A stretch of 64,000 bases of DNA from Gemmobacter lutimaris (GCF_003570715.1 NZ_QXXQ01000010.1:92975-156974), one strand, 5' to 3'. Counted from the stretch's first letter, positions 1 to 10,158 are shown. Translations and numbers: made by a program. Notes: a model not told the origin generated them from the sequence alone.

Positions 1-856
1 CCACGTTGAAGGCGCCGCCCTTGGGATCGGCCACCGTCAGGTCACGCACCGACAAGGCCACTTCGCCAAAGACATGCCCCTCGGGCGGGCTGCCCAGATC
101 GTAATTGTCGCCCACCATATTGCGGACGATCCACTCAAGGTCGATCTCGGCGCGCGGCGCATAGGCGGTCATGGTGCCGTCGCGCAGCACCACGGCATGA
201 TCGGTGATCTGCAACGCCTCTTCCAGATGGTGCGAAATATAGACGATGCTGACGCCCTTGGCCGTCAGGTCGCGGATGACCTTGAACAGCACCTCGACCT
301 CGGAGGCCGAAAGCGCGCTGGTCGGTTCGTCCATGATCAGGATGCGGCTGTCCACCGACAGGGCGCGGGCGATTTCCACGATCTGCTGCTGGCCAAGGCG
401 CAACTCCTCCACCGGGGTCAGCGGGTCGATGTCTTCCTCAAGCTCTGCCATCAGGCGGCGGGCCTGACGTTCTTCCTCGGCGAAATCGACGCCGGTCGGG
501 CCCATGATCTCGCGCCCCATGAAGATATTGTCGCGCACGCTCAGGTTCGGGGCGAGGCTGAGTTCCTGGTGGATGATGGAAATGCCGCGATCCCGCGCCT
601 CGGTCGAATTGTTGAAGGCAACCGGCTTGCCATCCAGAATGATCTCGCCGCTGGTCGGCTGGATCACCCCCGACAGGATCTTCATCAGCGTCGATTTGCC
701 CGCGCCATTCTCACCGAAAAGCGTGGTCACCTGCCCGCGATGGATGTCGAAGTTCACGCCCTTCAGAGCGTGCACATTGCCGTAGGATTTCGCCACGTTG
801 CGGGCCGCCAGAACGACCTCGGCCAGATCCGGCTTCTGCTGCGGAACATCGGTCAT
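1..856 (-). CDS. Sugar ABC transporter ATP-binding protein (partial, C-terminus off the window)
   Basis: This is the ATPase of a ribose/erythritol-type (CUT2) sugar importer; it powers uptake at the inner face of the membrane. The visible part is the first nucleotide-binding domain: Walker A GENGAGKST, the signature LRLGQQQIVEIAR, Walker B ILIMDEPTSAL and the switch histidine in YISHHLEE, followed by the start of a second domain. CUT2 ATPases carry two such domains in about 500 residues, so roughly 285 are present. Its ATG overlaps the stop of the DUF2291 gene (ATGA), so the two are translationally coupled. Its place beside eryA suggests erythritol or another polyol as substrate, by analogy with eryEFG of Sinorhizobium; that assignment is inference. 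Confidence 0.9.
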   Translation of the reverse strand, partial: MTDVPQQKPDLAEVVLAARNVAKSYGNVHALKGVNFDIHRGQVTTLFGENGAGKSTLMKILSGVIQPTSGEIILDGKPVAFNNSTEARDRGISIIHQELSLAPNLSVRDNIFMGREIMGPTGVDFAEEERQARRLMAELEEDIDPLTPVEELRLGQQQIVEIARALSVDSRILIMDEPTSALSASEVEVLFKVIRDLTAKGVSIVYISHHLEEALQITDHAVVLRDGTMTAYAPRAEIDLEWIVRNMVGDNYDLGSPPEGHVFGEVALSVRDLTVADPKGGAFNV

Positions 857-1509
857 TTCACGGTGATCCTAACAGGAGTGATCATCCAGTTTTTCGGATT
901 CACCAGCCGGAACGCGCCGATGACCTCGACCGTCCTGCCTTGCAACGATGCGGTATCCAGCCCGTCCAGCACCGCCTTCTTCATGGCGCGGTTTATGCCC
1001 GAACCAGCGTCCTGATATTCGATCTGGTTCTTGAAATTCCCGAAAGCGATGTCTCCCGGCGCATCGCGCAGATCGGTGCCATTGATCGCCGGGCCGGTTT
1101 GCAGCCGGACCTTGATTTCCGCTGGCATACCCTCGACTGCAAGCTGGTAGACGCCTGACTTGCCTTCGCCCACCACACCCGAAAGCTTCACCGGAATGAT
1201 GGCCCCTGTCGAAGACACGGTGCCGTATTTCTGACCCGCCGCCGCCTTGTCTGCCAGCGCCTCGGGCGCCACCAGAAGCGCATCGACCGCACGCTCCTCG
1301 ATATTGGCCTGAATGCGGGGGAATTCCGCCTCGCCAAAGCTGTCGGGCGAAAATGCCTGCTGGCGGACATCCAGATCAGACCCCAGATGCACCACCTTGG
1401 TATCCAGCGCCATGGCAGCCAGAAGCGCGACGCCCAGCCCGACAGCAATCATCAGACCACGGCGTGAAGGGGCGGGCGCCTTGGGGGCGGGGGTGTTTAC
1501 GGTGCTCAT
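853..1509 (-). CDS. DUF2291 family membrane-anchored protein
   Basis: A 218-residue protein with a short Pro/Ala-rich cytoplasmic start, one N-terminal hydrophobic segment (about residues 18-36) and an exported body. It resembles the DUF2291 family, found beside CUT2 sugar ABC transporters; its biochemical role is not known to me. The chosen ATG has a GGGAG ribosome site about 8 bases upstream, whereas an in-frame extension to 1941 has no such signal and runs into the eryA leader. It is the first gene of the leftward transporter operon and is coupled to the ATPase by an ATGA overlap. An auxiliary role in uptake is a guess from context only. Confidence 0.75.
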   Translation of the reverse strand: MSTVNTPAPKAPAPSRRGLMIAVGLGVALLAAMALDTKVVHLGSDLDVRQQAFSPDSFGEAEFPRIQANIEERAVDALLVAPEALADKAAAGQKYGTVSSTGAIIPVKLSGVVGEGKSGVYQLAVEGMPAEIKVRLQTGPAINGTDLRDAPGDIAFGNFKNQIEYQDAGSGINRAMKKAVLDGLDTASLQGRTVEVIGAFRLVNPKNWMITPVRITVK

Positions 1510-1916
1510 CAGCGGCTCTCCCTGATCGAGGTGCGGCAAGCGGAATGCAGGTGGCCCGAGCCACCGAATCGCGCGGCAACTGCGCACCCGGCCGATACAT
1601 ACAGCCCGGCGCCAACCGTGCGGCGGCCTGCCTGATATGACATGATTTCTTTCATTTTCAACGGCATGCACCCCTCCCCGGCACCTGTCGTTCTGGCTGT
1701 CTCCCCCCGGATGCGCCGCATCCTTCGGCAATGCGAAACCCGGCCAGCCCATTCTTGACAGTTCCAACCCTAACTGAAATAAATTTCTCTGTCCGCAAAA
1801 AAATACACATTCACTGCAAACCTGTGCTATGAAACGGATGACCGGCGCCGGAGGGGGCGCAAGGGAAACGACCGTGCGGCGTTCTGGTGCTGCGTGGAAG
1901 CTGGGAGACAAGGGGT
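1510..1916. promoter_or_regulatory. Divergent intergenic region between transporter and ery operons
   Basis: About 400 bases without a convincing gene. The part near eryA is AT-rich and holds a good sigma70-like promoter, listed separately. For the leftward operon a weaker pair is visible on the minus strand: TTGAAA (1656-1661) and TATCAG (1632-1637) with an 18-base spacer. EryD and EryR would be expected to act here, but I found no clear palindromic operator and none of the TCACA repeats seen between the transketolase gene and eryR. Confidence 0.5.
1755..1783 (+). promoter_or_regulatory. Candidate sigma70 promoter of the eryA operon
   Basis: A perfect -35 hexamer TTGACA (1755-1760) is followed after 17 bases by AATAAA (1778-1783), which matches four of six positions of the -10 consensus. 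It lies in a distinctly AT-rich patch within GC-rich DNA. Transcription would start near 1790, leaving a leader of roughly 125 bases before the eryA ATG. Confidence 0.55.
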
Positions 1917-3515
1917 ATGGCATCAGAAGACTCCGGGGCATCGTCAGGGTCCGGGCGCGATCTGCTGATCGGCATTGATGCGGGCACGTCGGTCATCAAG
2001 GCCGTGGCCTTCGATCTGACCGGACGGCAGATCGATTCGGCGGCCGTTCCGAATCGCTATGCCAACGGCGCGGGCGGGGCGGTGACGCAATCGCTGGCCA
2101 ATACCTGGGCTGATTGCACCGCCGCGCTGCGCGGTCTGGGCGCGAAGGTCGAAGGGCTGGCCTTCCGCACCGCTGCGCTGGCCGTCACCGGGCAGGGCGA
2201 TGGCACATGGCTTGTCGGGGCGCACAACCTGCCAGCAGGCGATGCCTGGCTCTGGCTGGATGCCCGCGCGGCACCAACTGTTGCGCGACTGGCCGCCACC
2301 CCGGCGAACCGCGCAAGATTCGAGGCGACGGGCACCGGGCTGAACACCTGCCAGCAGGGCAGCCAGCTTGCCCATATGCAGACGCATCATCCCGAGCTTC
2401 TGGCACAGGCCGAGGTCGCGCTGCATTGCAAGGACTGGCTTTATCTCAACCTGACCGGGGTGCGCGCCACCGATCCGTCGGAGGCCAGCTTCACCTTCGG
2501 CAATTTCCGCAACCGCGCCTATGACGATGCGGTGATTGACGCGCTGGGCCTGACCGCGCAACGCCACCTGCTGCCCGAAATCATTGACGGCACGCAGGTC
2601 ACCCATCTGTTGACACCTGAGGCCGCCGCGCAGACCGGGCTTCTGGCCGGCACGCCGGTCAGCCTTGGCTATGTGGACATGGTGATGACAGCACTGGGCG
2701 CCGGCGTCGTGGGCGGGGCGGGCGATGTAGCCTGTTCCACCGTCGGCTCCACCGGCGTGCACATGCGCGCGGTTGCGGCAGGCAATGTGCATCTGAACGC
2801 CGAGGGCACCGGCTATGTGATCTGTCTGCCGGTGCCCGGTCTGGTCACGCAGGTGCAGACCAACATGGCCGCCACGCTGAACATCGACTGGGCGCTGGGT
2901 CTTGCCGCCGATGTGTTGCGTGACTTCGGCCACGACACCGCCCCGCGCGATCTGGTCGCCCGGATCGACGGTTGGCTGGCGCAAAGCGCGCCGGGGCAGA
3001 TCGTCTATATGCCCTATATCTCGGCCGCGGGCGAACGCGGTCCCTTCGTCAACGCCGATGCCCGTGCGGGCTTCACCGGCCTGTCTCTGAACCACCGTTA
3101 CCCCGACATCCTGCGCGCCGTGGCCGAGGGGCTGGGCCATGCCATGCGCGACTGTTACGCCGCAATGGGCAGCCTGCCCGGTGAGTTGCGCCTGACCGGC
3201 GGCGCCGCGCGCTCGCACGGGCTGCGTGGCATCCTCTCCGCTGCCATCGACGCGCCGGTGCGCGTGTCGGCCCGCGAAGAGGCCGGGGCGGCGGGCGCTG
3301 CCATGATGGCCGCCGTCGCCATCGGCGCCTACCCGGACATGCACGCCTGCATCGCCGACTGGGTCACACCGCTTCTGGGCGCGCCCGAGACCCCCGACCC
3401 CGGGCTGGTCGCCGCCTATGGCCGCATCTTTCCCGCTTTTGCCGCCGCGCGGCGTGGCCTTGTCCCCGCCTGGGACGCGCTGGCCGCCGCCCGGTCGTTC
3501 CATGAAGGAGACTGA
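1917..3515 (+). CDS. eryA: Erythritol kinase (FGGY family)
   Basis: Phosphorylates erythritol to L-erythritol-4-phosphate, the first step of the Brucella/rhizobial erythritol pathway, in the cytoplasm. The 532-residue protein has the FGGY layout: N-terminal phosphate loop GIDAGTS at residues 19-25, a central STVGSTGVHM stretch, and the C-terminal adenosine motif LTGGAARSHGLRG. The ATG at 1917 follows GGGAG with a 9-base gap and is preferred to an upstream ATG at 1887 that lacks a site. One base separates its stop from the eryB start, and the order kinase, FAD dehydrogenase, EryC-type isomerase, EryD regulator is the specific reason for this name. A kinase for another polyol cannot be excluded from this protein alone. 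Confidence 0.88.
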   Translation: MASEDSGASSGSGRDLLIGIDAGTSVIKAVAFDLTGRQIDSAAVPNRYANGAGGAVTQSLANTWADCTAALRGLGAKVEGLAFRTAALAVTGQGDGTWLVGAHNLPAGDAWLWLDARAAPTVARLAATPANRARFEATGTGLNTCQQGSQLAHMQTHHPELLAQAEVALHCKDWLYLNLTGVRATDPSEASFTFGNFRNRAYDDAVIDALGLTAQRHLLPEIIDGTQVTHLLTPEAAAQTGLLAGTPVSLGYVDMVMTALGAGVVGGAGDVACSTVGSTGVHMRAVAAGNVHLNAEGTGYVICLPVPGLVTQVQTNMAATLNIDWALGLAADVLRDFGHDTAPRDLVARIDGWLAQSAPGQIVYMPYISAAGERGPFVNADARAGFTGLSLNHRYPDILRAVAEGLGHAMRDCYAAMGSLPGELRLTGGAARSHGLRGILSAAIDAPVRVSAREEAGAAGAAMMAAVAIGAYPDMHACIADWVTPLLGAPETPDPGLVAAYGRIFPAFAAARRGLVPAWDALAAARSFHEGD

Positions 3516-3516
3516 C

Positions 3517-5028
3517 ATGACCACCGAACCCGGAATGATCGACCTGTTCGTCATCGGCGGCGGGATCAACGGCGCCGGTATCGCGCGCGATGCCGCCGGG
3601 CGTGGCCTGTCGGTCGTGCTGTGCGAAAAGGACGATCTGGCCGAGGGCACCTCGTCCCGTTCCGGCAAGCTGGTGCATGGCGGCTTGCGCTATCTGGAAT
3701 ATTACGAATTCCGGCTGGTGCGCGAGGCACTGATCGAACGTGAGGTGCTGCTGAACGCAGCCCCGCACATCATCTGGCCCATGCGCTTTGTCCTGCCGCA
3801 CAGCCCCGAAGATCGGCCCGCATGGCTGGTGCGGCTGGGCCTCTTTCTTTACGACCACCTTGGCGGCCGCAAGAAACTGCCCGGCACCCGCACGCTGGAC
3901 CTGCGCCGCGACCCCGAGGGCACGCCGATCCTCGACCAGTTCACCCGCGGTTTCGAATATTCCGATTGCTGGGTGGATGACGCGCGGCTTGTGGTACTGA
4001 ATGCGCTTGGCGCGGCGGAAAAGGGGGCCGAGGTGCTGACCCGCTCACCTGCCATTTCGGCCCGGCGCGAAAACGGCGGCTGGACCATCATCACCCGCGA
4101 CAGCGCCACCGGCGAAACCCGGACCTTCCGCGCGAAATGTCTTGTGAACTGCGCCGGTCCCTGGGTCAGTGAAGTGATCAACAATGTCGCCGGGTCAAAT
4201 TCGGCGCGCAATGTCCGGCTGGTGAAGGGTAGCCATATCATCGTGCCAAAATGGTGGGCCGGATCGAACGCCTATCTGGTGCAGAACCACGACAAGCGCG
4301 TCATCTTCATCAACCCCTACGAGGGCGACAAGGCGCTGATCGGCACCACCGACATTGCCTATGAGGGCCGGGCCGAGGATGTGGCGGCAGACGAATCCGA
4401 AATCGACTATCTGCTGGCCGCCGTGAACCGCTATTTCAAGGAAAAGCTGCGCCGTTCCGACGTGTTGCACAGCTTTTCCGGCGTGCGGCCGCTGTTCGAC
4501 GATGGCAAGGGCAACCCCTCGGCCGTGACGCGGGATTATGTCTTTGATCTGGACGAAACCGGCGGCGCGCCACTTCTGAACGTCTTCGGTGGCAAGATCA
4601 CCACTTTCCGCGAACTGGCGGAGCGTGGGTTGCACCGGCTGCGCCATATCTTCCCGAAAATGGGTGATGACTGGACGCAGCATGCCCCCTTGCCCGGCGG
4701 CGAGATGCCCGGCGCGGATTACGAGACCTTCGCCAACGGCCTGCGCGACAGCTACCCTTGGATGCCGCGCAATCTGGTGCAGCATTACGGTCGGCTTTAC
4801 GGCGCGCGGACCCATGATGTGGTGGGCGCGGCGACTGGACTGGCCGGGCTGGGCCGTCATTTCGGCGGCAACCTTTACGAGGCCGAAGTGCGTTACCTGA
4901 CCACCAAGGAATGGGCCCGCACGGCCGAGGACATCCTTTATCGCCGCACCAAGCATTACCTGCACCTGACCGCCGACCAGCGCGCCGCCTTTGCCGACTG
5001 GTTCGACGCCGCCCGCCTTGCCGCCTGA
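3517..5028 (+). CDS. eryB: Erythritol-4-phosphate dehydrogenase (GlpD-like FAD enzyme)
   Basis: Oxidises L-erythritol-4-phosphate to L-3-tetrulose-4-phosphate, passing electrons to the quinone pool. It belongs to the FAD-dependent glycerol-3-phosphate dehydrogenase family: the dinucleotide loop FVIGGGINGAGIARDAA is at residues 11-27, followed by GTSSRSGKLVHGGLRYLE, typical of GlpD, and a C-terminal helical domain. Length is 503 residues, normal for the family. AAGGAG lies 6 bases before the ATG. On sequence alone it could be a GlpD, but its position directly behind the erythritol kinase and ahead of EryC argues for EryB. Confidence 0.88.
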   Translation: MTTEPGMIDLFVIGGGINGAGIARDAAGRGLSVVLCEKDDLAEGTSSRSGKLVHGGLRYLEYYEFRLVREALIEREVLLNAAPHIIWPMRFVLPHSPEDRPAWLVRLGLFLYDHLGGRKKLPGTRTLDLRRDPEGTPILDQFTRGFEYSDCWVDDARLVVLNALGAAEKGAEVLTRSPAISARRENGGWTIITRDSATGETRTFRAKCLVNCAGPWVSEVINNVAGSNSARNVRLVKGSHIIVPKWWAGSNAYLVQNHDKRVIFINPYEGDKALIGTTDIAYEGRAEDVAADESEIDYLLAAVNRYFKEKLRRSDVLHSFSGVRPLFDDGKGNPSAVTRDYVFDLDETGGAPLLNVFGGKITTFRELAERGLHRLRHIFPKMGDDWTQHAPLPGGEMPGADYETFANGLRDSYPWMPRNLVQHYGRLYGARTHDVVGAATGLAGLGRHFGGNLYEAEVRYLTTKEWARTAEDILYRRTKHYLHLTADQRAAFADWFDAARLAA

Positions 5029-5035
5029 GGTTCCC

Positions 5036-5968
5036 ATGGCCCTGACGCTTTCGCTCAATACCAATCCGCTGGTAAACCGCTTCGCCGATCCCGATGACCT
5101 GATCGACACCGTGGCGCGCGACCTGCGCATCCGCGACCTGCAACTGACGCATGAGTTCATCAACCCGAGCTGGCCCGCCCCGGTGATCCGCCGCCTGACC
5201 CGGCAGATGGGCGCCGCGCTGGCGCGCACCGGGGTGCGGGTGACCAGCGGCATGACCGGGCCTTATGGGCGGCTCAACCATTTCGGCCATCCCGACCGCG
5301 ACGTGCGGCGCTATTATATGGACTGGTTCAAGACCTTCGCCGACATCACCGCCGATTTGGGCGGCACTTCGGTCGGCACACAATTCGCCATCTTCACCTA
5401 TCAGGATTACGACGATCCGGCGCGGCGCGAGGCGCTGATCCAGACCGCGATCGACTGCTGGGCCGAGGTGGCGGAACACGCCAAATCCGCCGGGCTGCGC
5501 TATGTGTTCTGGGAACCGATGAGCGTGGGCCGCGAATTTGGCGAAACCATCGCCGCCGCGCTGGCGCTGCAAGACCGGCTGACGGCGGCGCATATGGCCG
5601 TGCCGATGTGGATGATGGCCGACATTGACCATGGCGATGTGACCAGCCCCAACCCCGCCGATACCGACCCTTACGCCTGGGCGCGGGCGGTGCCGAAGGT
5701 CAGCCCGATCATCCATATCAAGCAGTCGATGATGGACAAATCGGGCCACCGCCCCTTTACGGCCGCCTTCAACGCCAAAGGCTCGATCCAGCCCGAACCG
5801 CTGCTGGCCGCCTTTGCCGAAGGCGGCGCGATGGATAACGAGATCTGCCTTGAACTCAGCTTCAAGGAACGCGAGCCGAATGACCGGCAGGTGATCGCGC
5901 AGATCGCCGAAAGCGTGGCTTTCTGGGCGCCGCATATCGACAGCGGCGCGCAAAACCTGAATATCTGA
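5036..5968 (+). CDS. eryC: Tetrulose-4-phosphate isomerase/racemase EryC
   Basis: A 310-residue protein of the xylose-isomerase/AP-endonuclease-2-like TIM-barrel superfamily. In Brucella, EryC converts L-3-tetrulose-4-phosphate to L-erythrulose-4-phosphate. Acidic and histidine residues typical of the metal site are visible in YVFWEPMSVGREF, DIDHGD and IIHIKQ, and a late glutamate in NEICLELSF. The ATG at 5036 gives the expected N-terminus MALTLSLNTNPL; upstream starts would run back into eryB. It follows eryB by 7 bases in the same operon. Confidence 0.85.
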   Translation: MALTLSLNTNPLVNRFADPDDLIDTVARDLRIRDLQLTHEFINPSWPAPVIRRLTRQMGAALARTGVRVTSGMTGPYGRLNHFGHPDRDVRRYYMDWFKTFADITADLGGTSVGTQFAIFTYQDYDDPARREALIQTAIDCWAEVAEHAKSAGLRYVFWEPMSVGREFGETIAAALALQDRLTAAHMAVPMWMMADIDHGDVTSPNPADTDPYAWARAVPKVSPIIHIKQSMMDKSGHRPFTAAFNAKGSIQPEPLLAAFAEGGAMDNEICLELSFKEREPNDRQVIAQIAESVAFWAPHIDSGAQNLNI

Positions 5969-5993
5969 GGTCGCATAACCCCGGAGCCCGCCG

Positions 5994-7136
5994 ATGACCC
6001 AAGCCTTCGCCTTCGCCACCGCAACCGAAATCCTGTTCGGACGCGGAAAGCTGGTCGAGGCACCGGGCCGCATCGCGGCCTTGGGGCGGCGTGTCCTGCT
6101 GGTTGGCGGGGCGACACCTGCCCGTGCGGCGCCACTGGCCTCCGCGCTGGCAGCAGCAGGTTGCACGGTCACGCATATCGCCGTGCCGCGTGAACCCGAT
6201 GTGCCGCTGATCGAGGCCGGGGTGGCACTGGCCCGCACCACGGGCGCCGAAGTCGTCGTGGCCCTCGGCGGCGGGGCGGTGATCGACGCGGGCAAGGCCA
6301 TCGCCGCCATGGTGCCCGCCCCGCGCCCGATGCTGGACCATCTGGAGGTCGTGGGCCTTGGCCTGCCGCTGGATGTGCCCCCCCTGCCCTTCGTTGCCAT
6401 CCCCACCACGGCCGGCACCGGGGCCGAGGTCACGCGCAACGCTGTGATCGGCGTGCCGGATCACGCCCGCAAGGTCAGCCTGCGCGACGCGCGGATGCTG
6501 CCGCGTCTGGCGCTGGTCGATCCGGCGCTGACCGATGGCTGCCCGCGCGCCATAACGCTCGCCTCGGGGCTGGATGCGATCACGCAGGTAATCGAGCCTT
6601 TCACCAGCACCCGCGCCAACCCGCTGACCGATGCGCTTTGCGCCGATGCCATCCCGCGCGGTCTGGCGGCGCTGCAACGGCTGATGCAGGGCGAGGACGC
6701 ACCGGCGCGCGACGAAATGGCTTGGGTAAGCCTGTGCGGCGGCCTCGCGCTGGCCAATGCCGGGCTGGGCGCCGTGCACGGGCTGGCCGGCCCGCTTGGC
6801 GGGCTGACCGGCGCCGCGCATGGCGCGATCTGCGGCGCGCTTCTGCCGCATGTGCTGCGCGCCAATCGCCGTGCGGTGACCGATCCGGCGCGGCTGGACC
6901 GGGTGGCAGGCTGGCTTGCCGCAGCCTTCGACACGGCGCCCGACATGGACAGTGCCGCACAGGCTCTGTCTGTATGGTCGCAAAGCGCCGGTCTGCCCGG
7001 CCTGGCCGCGCAAGGCATCGGTCCAAAGGCCCGCGCCGCAGCGGCACAGGCCGCCGCCACTTCGTCCTCGATGAAGGCCAATCCGGCGGCTCTGTCGGAA
7101 GCCGATCTTGTCGCCGTCCAAGACGCCGCCGCCTGA
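5994..7136 (+). CDS. Iron-type alcohol dehydrogenase family protein, unusual metal site
   Basis: A 380-residue member of the iron-containing/dehydroquinate-synthase-like alcohol dehydrogenase family, which reduces or oxidises small alcohols and aldehydes with NAD(P). The nucleotide motif ALGGGAVIDAGKA (residues 90-102) and IPTTAGTGAEVT (136-147) are present. Of the four usual metal ligands, Asp194, His262 and His276 are in place, but the one expected four residues after Asp194 is Gln198, and the further active-site histidine after His262 is Gly266. The gene is embedded between eryC and eryD. It may handle a tetrose or tetritol intermediate or a related polyol; the substrate is unknown and the metal dependence doubtful. 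Confidence 0.82.
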   Translation: MTQAFAFATATEILFGRGKLVEAPGRIAALGRRVLLVGGATPARAAPLASALAAAGCTVTHIAVPREPDVPLIEAGVALARTTGAEVVVALGGGAVIDAGKAIAAMVPAPRPMLDHLEVVGLGLPLDVPPLPFVAIPTTAGTGAEVTRNAVIGVPDHARKVSLRDARMLPRLALVDPALTDGCPRAITLASGLDAITQVIEPFTSTRANPLTDALCADAIPRGLAALQRLMQGEDAPARDEMAWVSLCGGLALANAGLGAVHGLAGPLGGLTGAAHGAICGALLPHVLRANRRAVTDPARLDRVAGWLAAAFDTAPDMDSAAQALSVWSQSAGLPGLAAQGIGPKARAAAAQAAATSSSMKANPAALSEADLVAVQDAAA

Positions 7137-7146
7137 AAGGAAGCCC

Positions 7147-8106
7147 ATGGCCCGCCGCAGCCCGCTTGACCCCGAGGAAAGCCTCGCCATCCGCGCGGCC
7201 TGGCTGCATTACGCGGGCGGGCTGACACAGGCCGCCGTGGCGAAACGGCTGGGCCTGCCCTCGGTGAAAACCCACCGGCTGATCGCGCGGGCGGTGGCGG
7301 ACGGTGCGGTCAAGGTGTCCATCGACGGCGCGATTGTCGAATGCGTGGAACTGGAGCAACAGTTGGCCACCCGCTACGGGCTGGAAAGCTGCGAGGTTGC
7401 CCCCGATCTGGGGGAAGAAGGGCTGCCGCTGCGCGCGCTGGGCCTGGCGGGCGCGGGCTTCCTGCGGCGGGTCATTGAAAGCGGTGAACATGCGGTGATC
7501 GGCCTTGGCCATGGCCGAACGCTCGCCGCCGCCGTTCAGCAACTGCCGCGCTTTGACGCCGGGGGCACGCGCTTCGTCTCGCTTCTGGGCGGGTTGACGC
7601 GGAACTACGCCGCCAACCCGCATGACGTGATGCACCGCATGGCCGAAAAGACCGGCGCGCAATCCTATGTCATGCCGGTGCCCTTCTTCGCCAATTCGGC
7701 CGAGGACCGGGCGATCCTGCTGGCACAACCCGGCGTGCGCGAGGTGTTCGACATGTCAAACGGCGCCGGGCTGAAGGTGGTGGGCATCGGCACCGCCGAC
7801 GCCGATGCACAGCTTGTTGCCTCGGGCATGATCGAGCCGCGCGAGATCGCCGAGATCAATGCGGCGGGCGGCGCGGGCGAGATGCTGGGCCATTTCTTCG
7901 ACGCCACCGGGCATGTGCTGGAAACCACGCTGACGGCACGGACCTTGGCCGTGGATCTGGACGGGCCAGAGGGCAGCCATGTCGTCGCCATCGCAGGCGG
8001 TCCGGGCAAGGTGGCGGCTGTGCGGGCGGTATTGAACAGCGGGCGGTTGCGGGGCCTCATCACCGACGAGGCCACCGCCATGGCATTGATGGCGGACGCG
8101 GGCTAG
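7147..8106 (+). CDS. eryD: SorC-type transcriptional regulator EryD
   Basis: A 319-residue regulator with an N-terminal helix-turn-helix (around residues 22-52, including [21 protein letters not shown]) and a C-terminal sugar-phosphate-binding domain of the SorC/DeoR-C type. In Brucella and Sinorhizobium EryD represses eryABCD and is relieved by erythritol or its derivatives; the same role is inferred here because it closes the eryABC operon. The ATG at 7147 has AAAGGAAG just upstream. Its TAG stop and the stop of the convergent transketolase gene share the palindrome CTAG, so the two ends interlock with no intergenic space. Confidence 0.85.
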   Translation: MARRSPLDPEESLAIRAAWLHYAGGLTQAAVAKRLGLPSVKTHRLIARAVADGAVKVSIDGAIVECVELEQQLATRYGLESCEVAPDLGEEGLPLRALGLAGAGFLRRVIESGEHAVIGLGHGRTLAAAVQQLPRFDAGGTRFVSLLGGLTRNYAANPHDVMHRMAEKTGAQSYVMPVPFFANSAEDRAILLAQPGVREVFDMSNGAGLKVVGIGTADADAQLVASGMIEPREIAEINAAGGAGEMLGHFFDATGHVLETTLTARTLAVDLDGPEGSHVVAIAGGPGKVAAVRAVLNSGRLRGLITDEATAMALMADAG

Positions 8107-10121
8107 CCCCGCGCCAAAAGCTTCGCCCGCGCCATGATCGCCTCTTTGGTGATGCCAAACTCCTGATACAGCCGCTCTGCCGGGGCAGAGGCGCCGAAGC
8201 CGGGCATACCGATCACGTCATCCTCCGATGCGACATAGCGGGTCCAGCCGAACTTGCCCGCAGCCTCGACCGCGATGCGGGGGGCATCGCCCATCACAAT
8301 GGCACGGTATTCGGCGCTCTGCGCCTCGAACAGTTCCCACGACGGCATCGAGACGACAGCGACCGCCATGCCTTCGCCATGCAGCGCCTCGGCCGCCTCG
8401 ACCGCCAACGCGACCTCGGTGCCGGTGGCGATCAGCGTCACATCCCGCCCTTCGCCGAACTGGCGGATCACATAGGCGCCCTTCGCGGTCAGGTTTTCGG
8501 CTCCCGCCTCCAGACGCAGTTGCGGCACGTCCTGACGCGACAGCGCCATCAGCGAGGGCACATGGCGGTTGCGAATGGCGATATCCCAGGCTTCCAGCGT
8601 TTCCACCACATCGGCGGGGCGGAACACCGTCAGCCCCGGAATGGCGCGCAACGAGGCCATGTGTTCGATCGGCTGGTGGGTCGGACCGTCCTCGCCCAGA
8701 CCGATGCTGTCATGCGTCATCACATAGACGACCCCCAGCCCCATCAGCGCCGAAAGCCGGATCGCATTGCGGCAATAGTCGGAAAACACAAGGAACGTGC
8801 CACCATAAGGGAGGAACCCGCCATGCAGGGCGAAGCCGTTCATCGCCGCAGCCATCCCGAATTCGCGCACGCCATAGCCGATGTAACGGCCCGGCGCCTC
8901 GCGCGTATACTGGCTGTCCACCGCCGGAACGCGCGTGAGGTTCGACCCGGTCAGATCAGCCGAGCCGCCGATCATTTCAGGCAGCGCCGGGGTCAGTGCC
9001 TCCAGCGCCATCTGGCTGGCCTTGCGGGTGGCGGCTTTCTTCGGCTGGGCAAAAAGTGTCGCACGCGCTTTGGCCAGTGCCGCCTCATAACCGGCAGGCA
9101 GATCGCACGACAGGCGGCGCAGAAATTCGGTGCGTTCCGACTCGGGGCGGGCGGCAAGGCGTGCCTCCCATGCCGCACGGTCCGCAGCCCCGCGCACCCC
9201 GATGGCCCGCCATTCGGCGCCCAATTCGGCGGGAATTTCAAACGGCGCAGCAGTCCAGCCCAGCGCCGCCTTGGTCGCCTCTGCCTCCGCCGTGCCCAGC
9301 GGGGCGCCATGCACCGCATAGGTGCCTGCCTTGCCGGGCGAACCGAAGCCGATCACGGTTTTCAGGGCGATCAGCGAGGGCTTCGCGGTTTCCGCCTTGG
9401 CCGCCGCGATGGCTGCATCCAGCGCCTGCCCGTCATGGCCATCGCAGCTTTGCACATGCCATCCACAGGCCCGCAGACGCGCAGGCACATCCTCGGAGAA
9501 ACTGACTGACGTTGGCCCATCAATGGTGATGGCATTGTCATCGTAAAGCACGATCAGCTTGCCCAGCCCTAGATGTCCGGCAAGGCTGATCGCTTCTTGC
9601 CCGATGCCCTCTTGCAGGCAGCCATCGCCCAGAAACACATAGGTATGGTGGTCCACCAGATCGGCGCCGAACTCGGCCGCCAGCCGCTGTTCCGCCAGCG
9701 CCATGCCAACGGCGGTGGCTATGCCCTGCCCCAGCGGCCCGGTCGTGACCTCGATCCCTTGCGCATGGCCATATTCCGGGTGGCCCGCCGTAATCGCGCC
9801 CCATTGCCGGAAATTGCGGATCTGATCCAGCGTCATATCCTCATAGCCGGTCAGATGCAGCAGCCCGTAAAGCAGCATCGAGGCATGGCCGTTCGACAGC
9901 ACGAAACGATCGCGATCCGGCCATCCGGGATTCTTCGCGTCAAATTTCAGGTGCTTGCGGAACAGCACGGCAGCCGCATCCGCCATCCCCATCGGTGCGC
10001 CGGGATGACCGGATTTCGCCGCCTCCACCGCGTCGATGGCCAGCGCGCGCAGGCAGTTGGCAAGCGCAAAGTTCTGCGGGTCAAGCGCGGCCTTGGCCGC
10101 GATGGCGTTGTCCATCGGCAT
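8103..10121 (-). CDS. tkt: Transketolase
   Basis: Transfers two-carbon ketol units between sugar phosphates, for example D-erythrose-4-phosphate plus xylulose-5-phosphate to fructose-6-phosphate plus glyceraldehyde-3-phosphate, using thiamine diphosphate. The 672-residue length is normal. Visible motifs are [11 protein letters not shown] (residues 38-48), the thiamine-diphosphate region [13 protein letters not shown] and the transketolase motif [12 protein letters not shown]. Start 10121 follows AGGAGG with a 6-base spacer, while longer frames reach into the operator region. It diverges from eryR across the TCACA repeats and converges on eryD, so it is probably co-regulated with erythritol use and supplies the outlet for erythrose-4-phosphate. 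Confidence 0.93.
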   Translation of the reverse strand: MPMDNAIAAKAALDPQNFALANCLRALAIDAVEAAKSGHPGAPMGMADAAAVLFRKHLKFDAKNPGWPDRDRFVLSNGHASMLLYGLLHLTGYEDMTLDQIRNFRQWGAITAGHPEYGHAQGIEVTTGPLGQGIATAVGMALAEQRLAAEFGADLVDHHTYVFLGDGCLQEGIGQEAISLAGHLGLGKLIVLYDDNAITIDGPTSVSFSEDVPARLRACGWHVQSCDGHDGQALDAAIAAAKAETAKPSLIALKTVIGFGSPGKAGTYAVHGAPLGTAEAEATKAALGWTAAPFEIPAELGAEWRAIGVRGAADRAAWEARLAARPESERTEFLRRLSCDLPAGYEAALAKARATLFAQPKKAATRKASQMALEALTPALPEMIGGSADLTGSNLTRVPAVDSQYTREAPGRYIGYGVREFGMAAAMNGFALHGGFLPYGGTFLVFSDYCRNAIRLSALMGLGVVYVMTHDSIGLGEDGPTHQPIEHMASLRAIPGLTVFRPADVVETLEAWDIAIRNRHVPSLMALSRQDVPQLRLEAGAENLTAKGAYVIRQFGEGRDVTLIATGTEVALAVEAAEALHGEGMAVAVVSMPSWELFEAQSAEYRAIVMGDAPRIAVEAAGKFGWTRYVASEDDVIGMPGFGASAPAERLYQEFGITKEAIMARAKLLARG

Positions 10122-10158
10122 GGGCGTCCTCCTGTTTGCGCTAACGTAACTTCCGCTC

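Noticed and set aside
1944..3668. A 574-codon frame antisense to eryA
   Set aside because: Gln/His/Gly-rich shadow of the kinase gene with no recognisable domain.
4598..6439. A 613-codon frame antisense to eryB, eryC and the alcohol dehydrogenase gene
   Set aside because: It spans three well-supported genes on the other strand and has no protein-like features.
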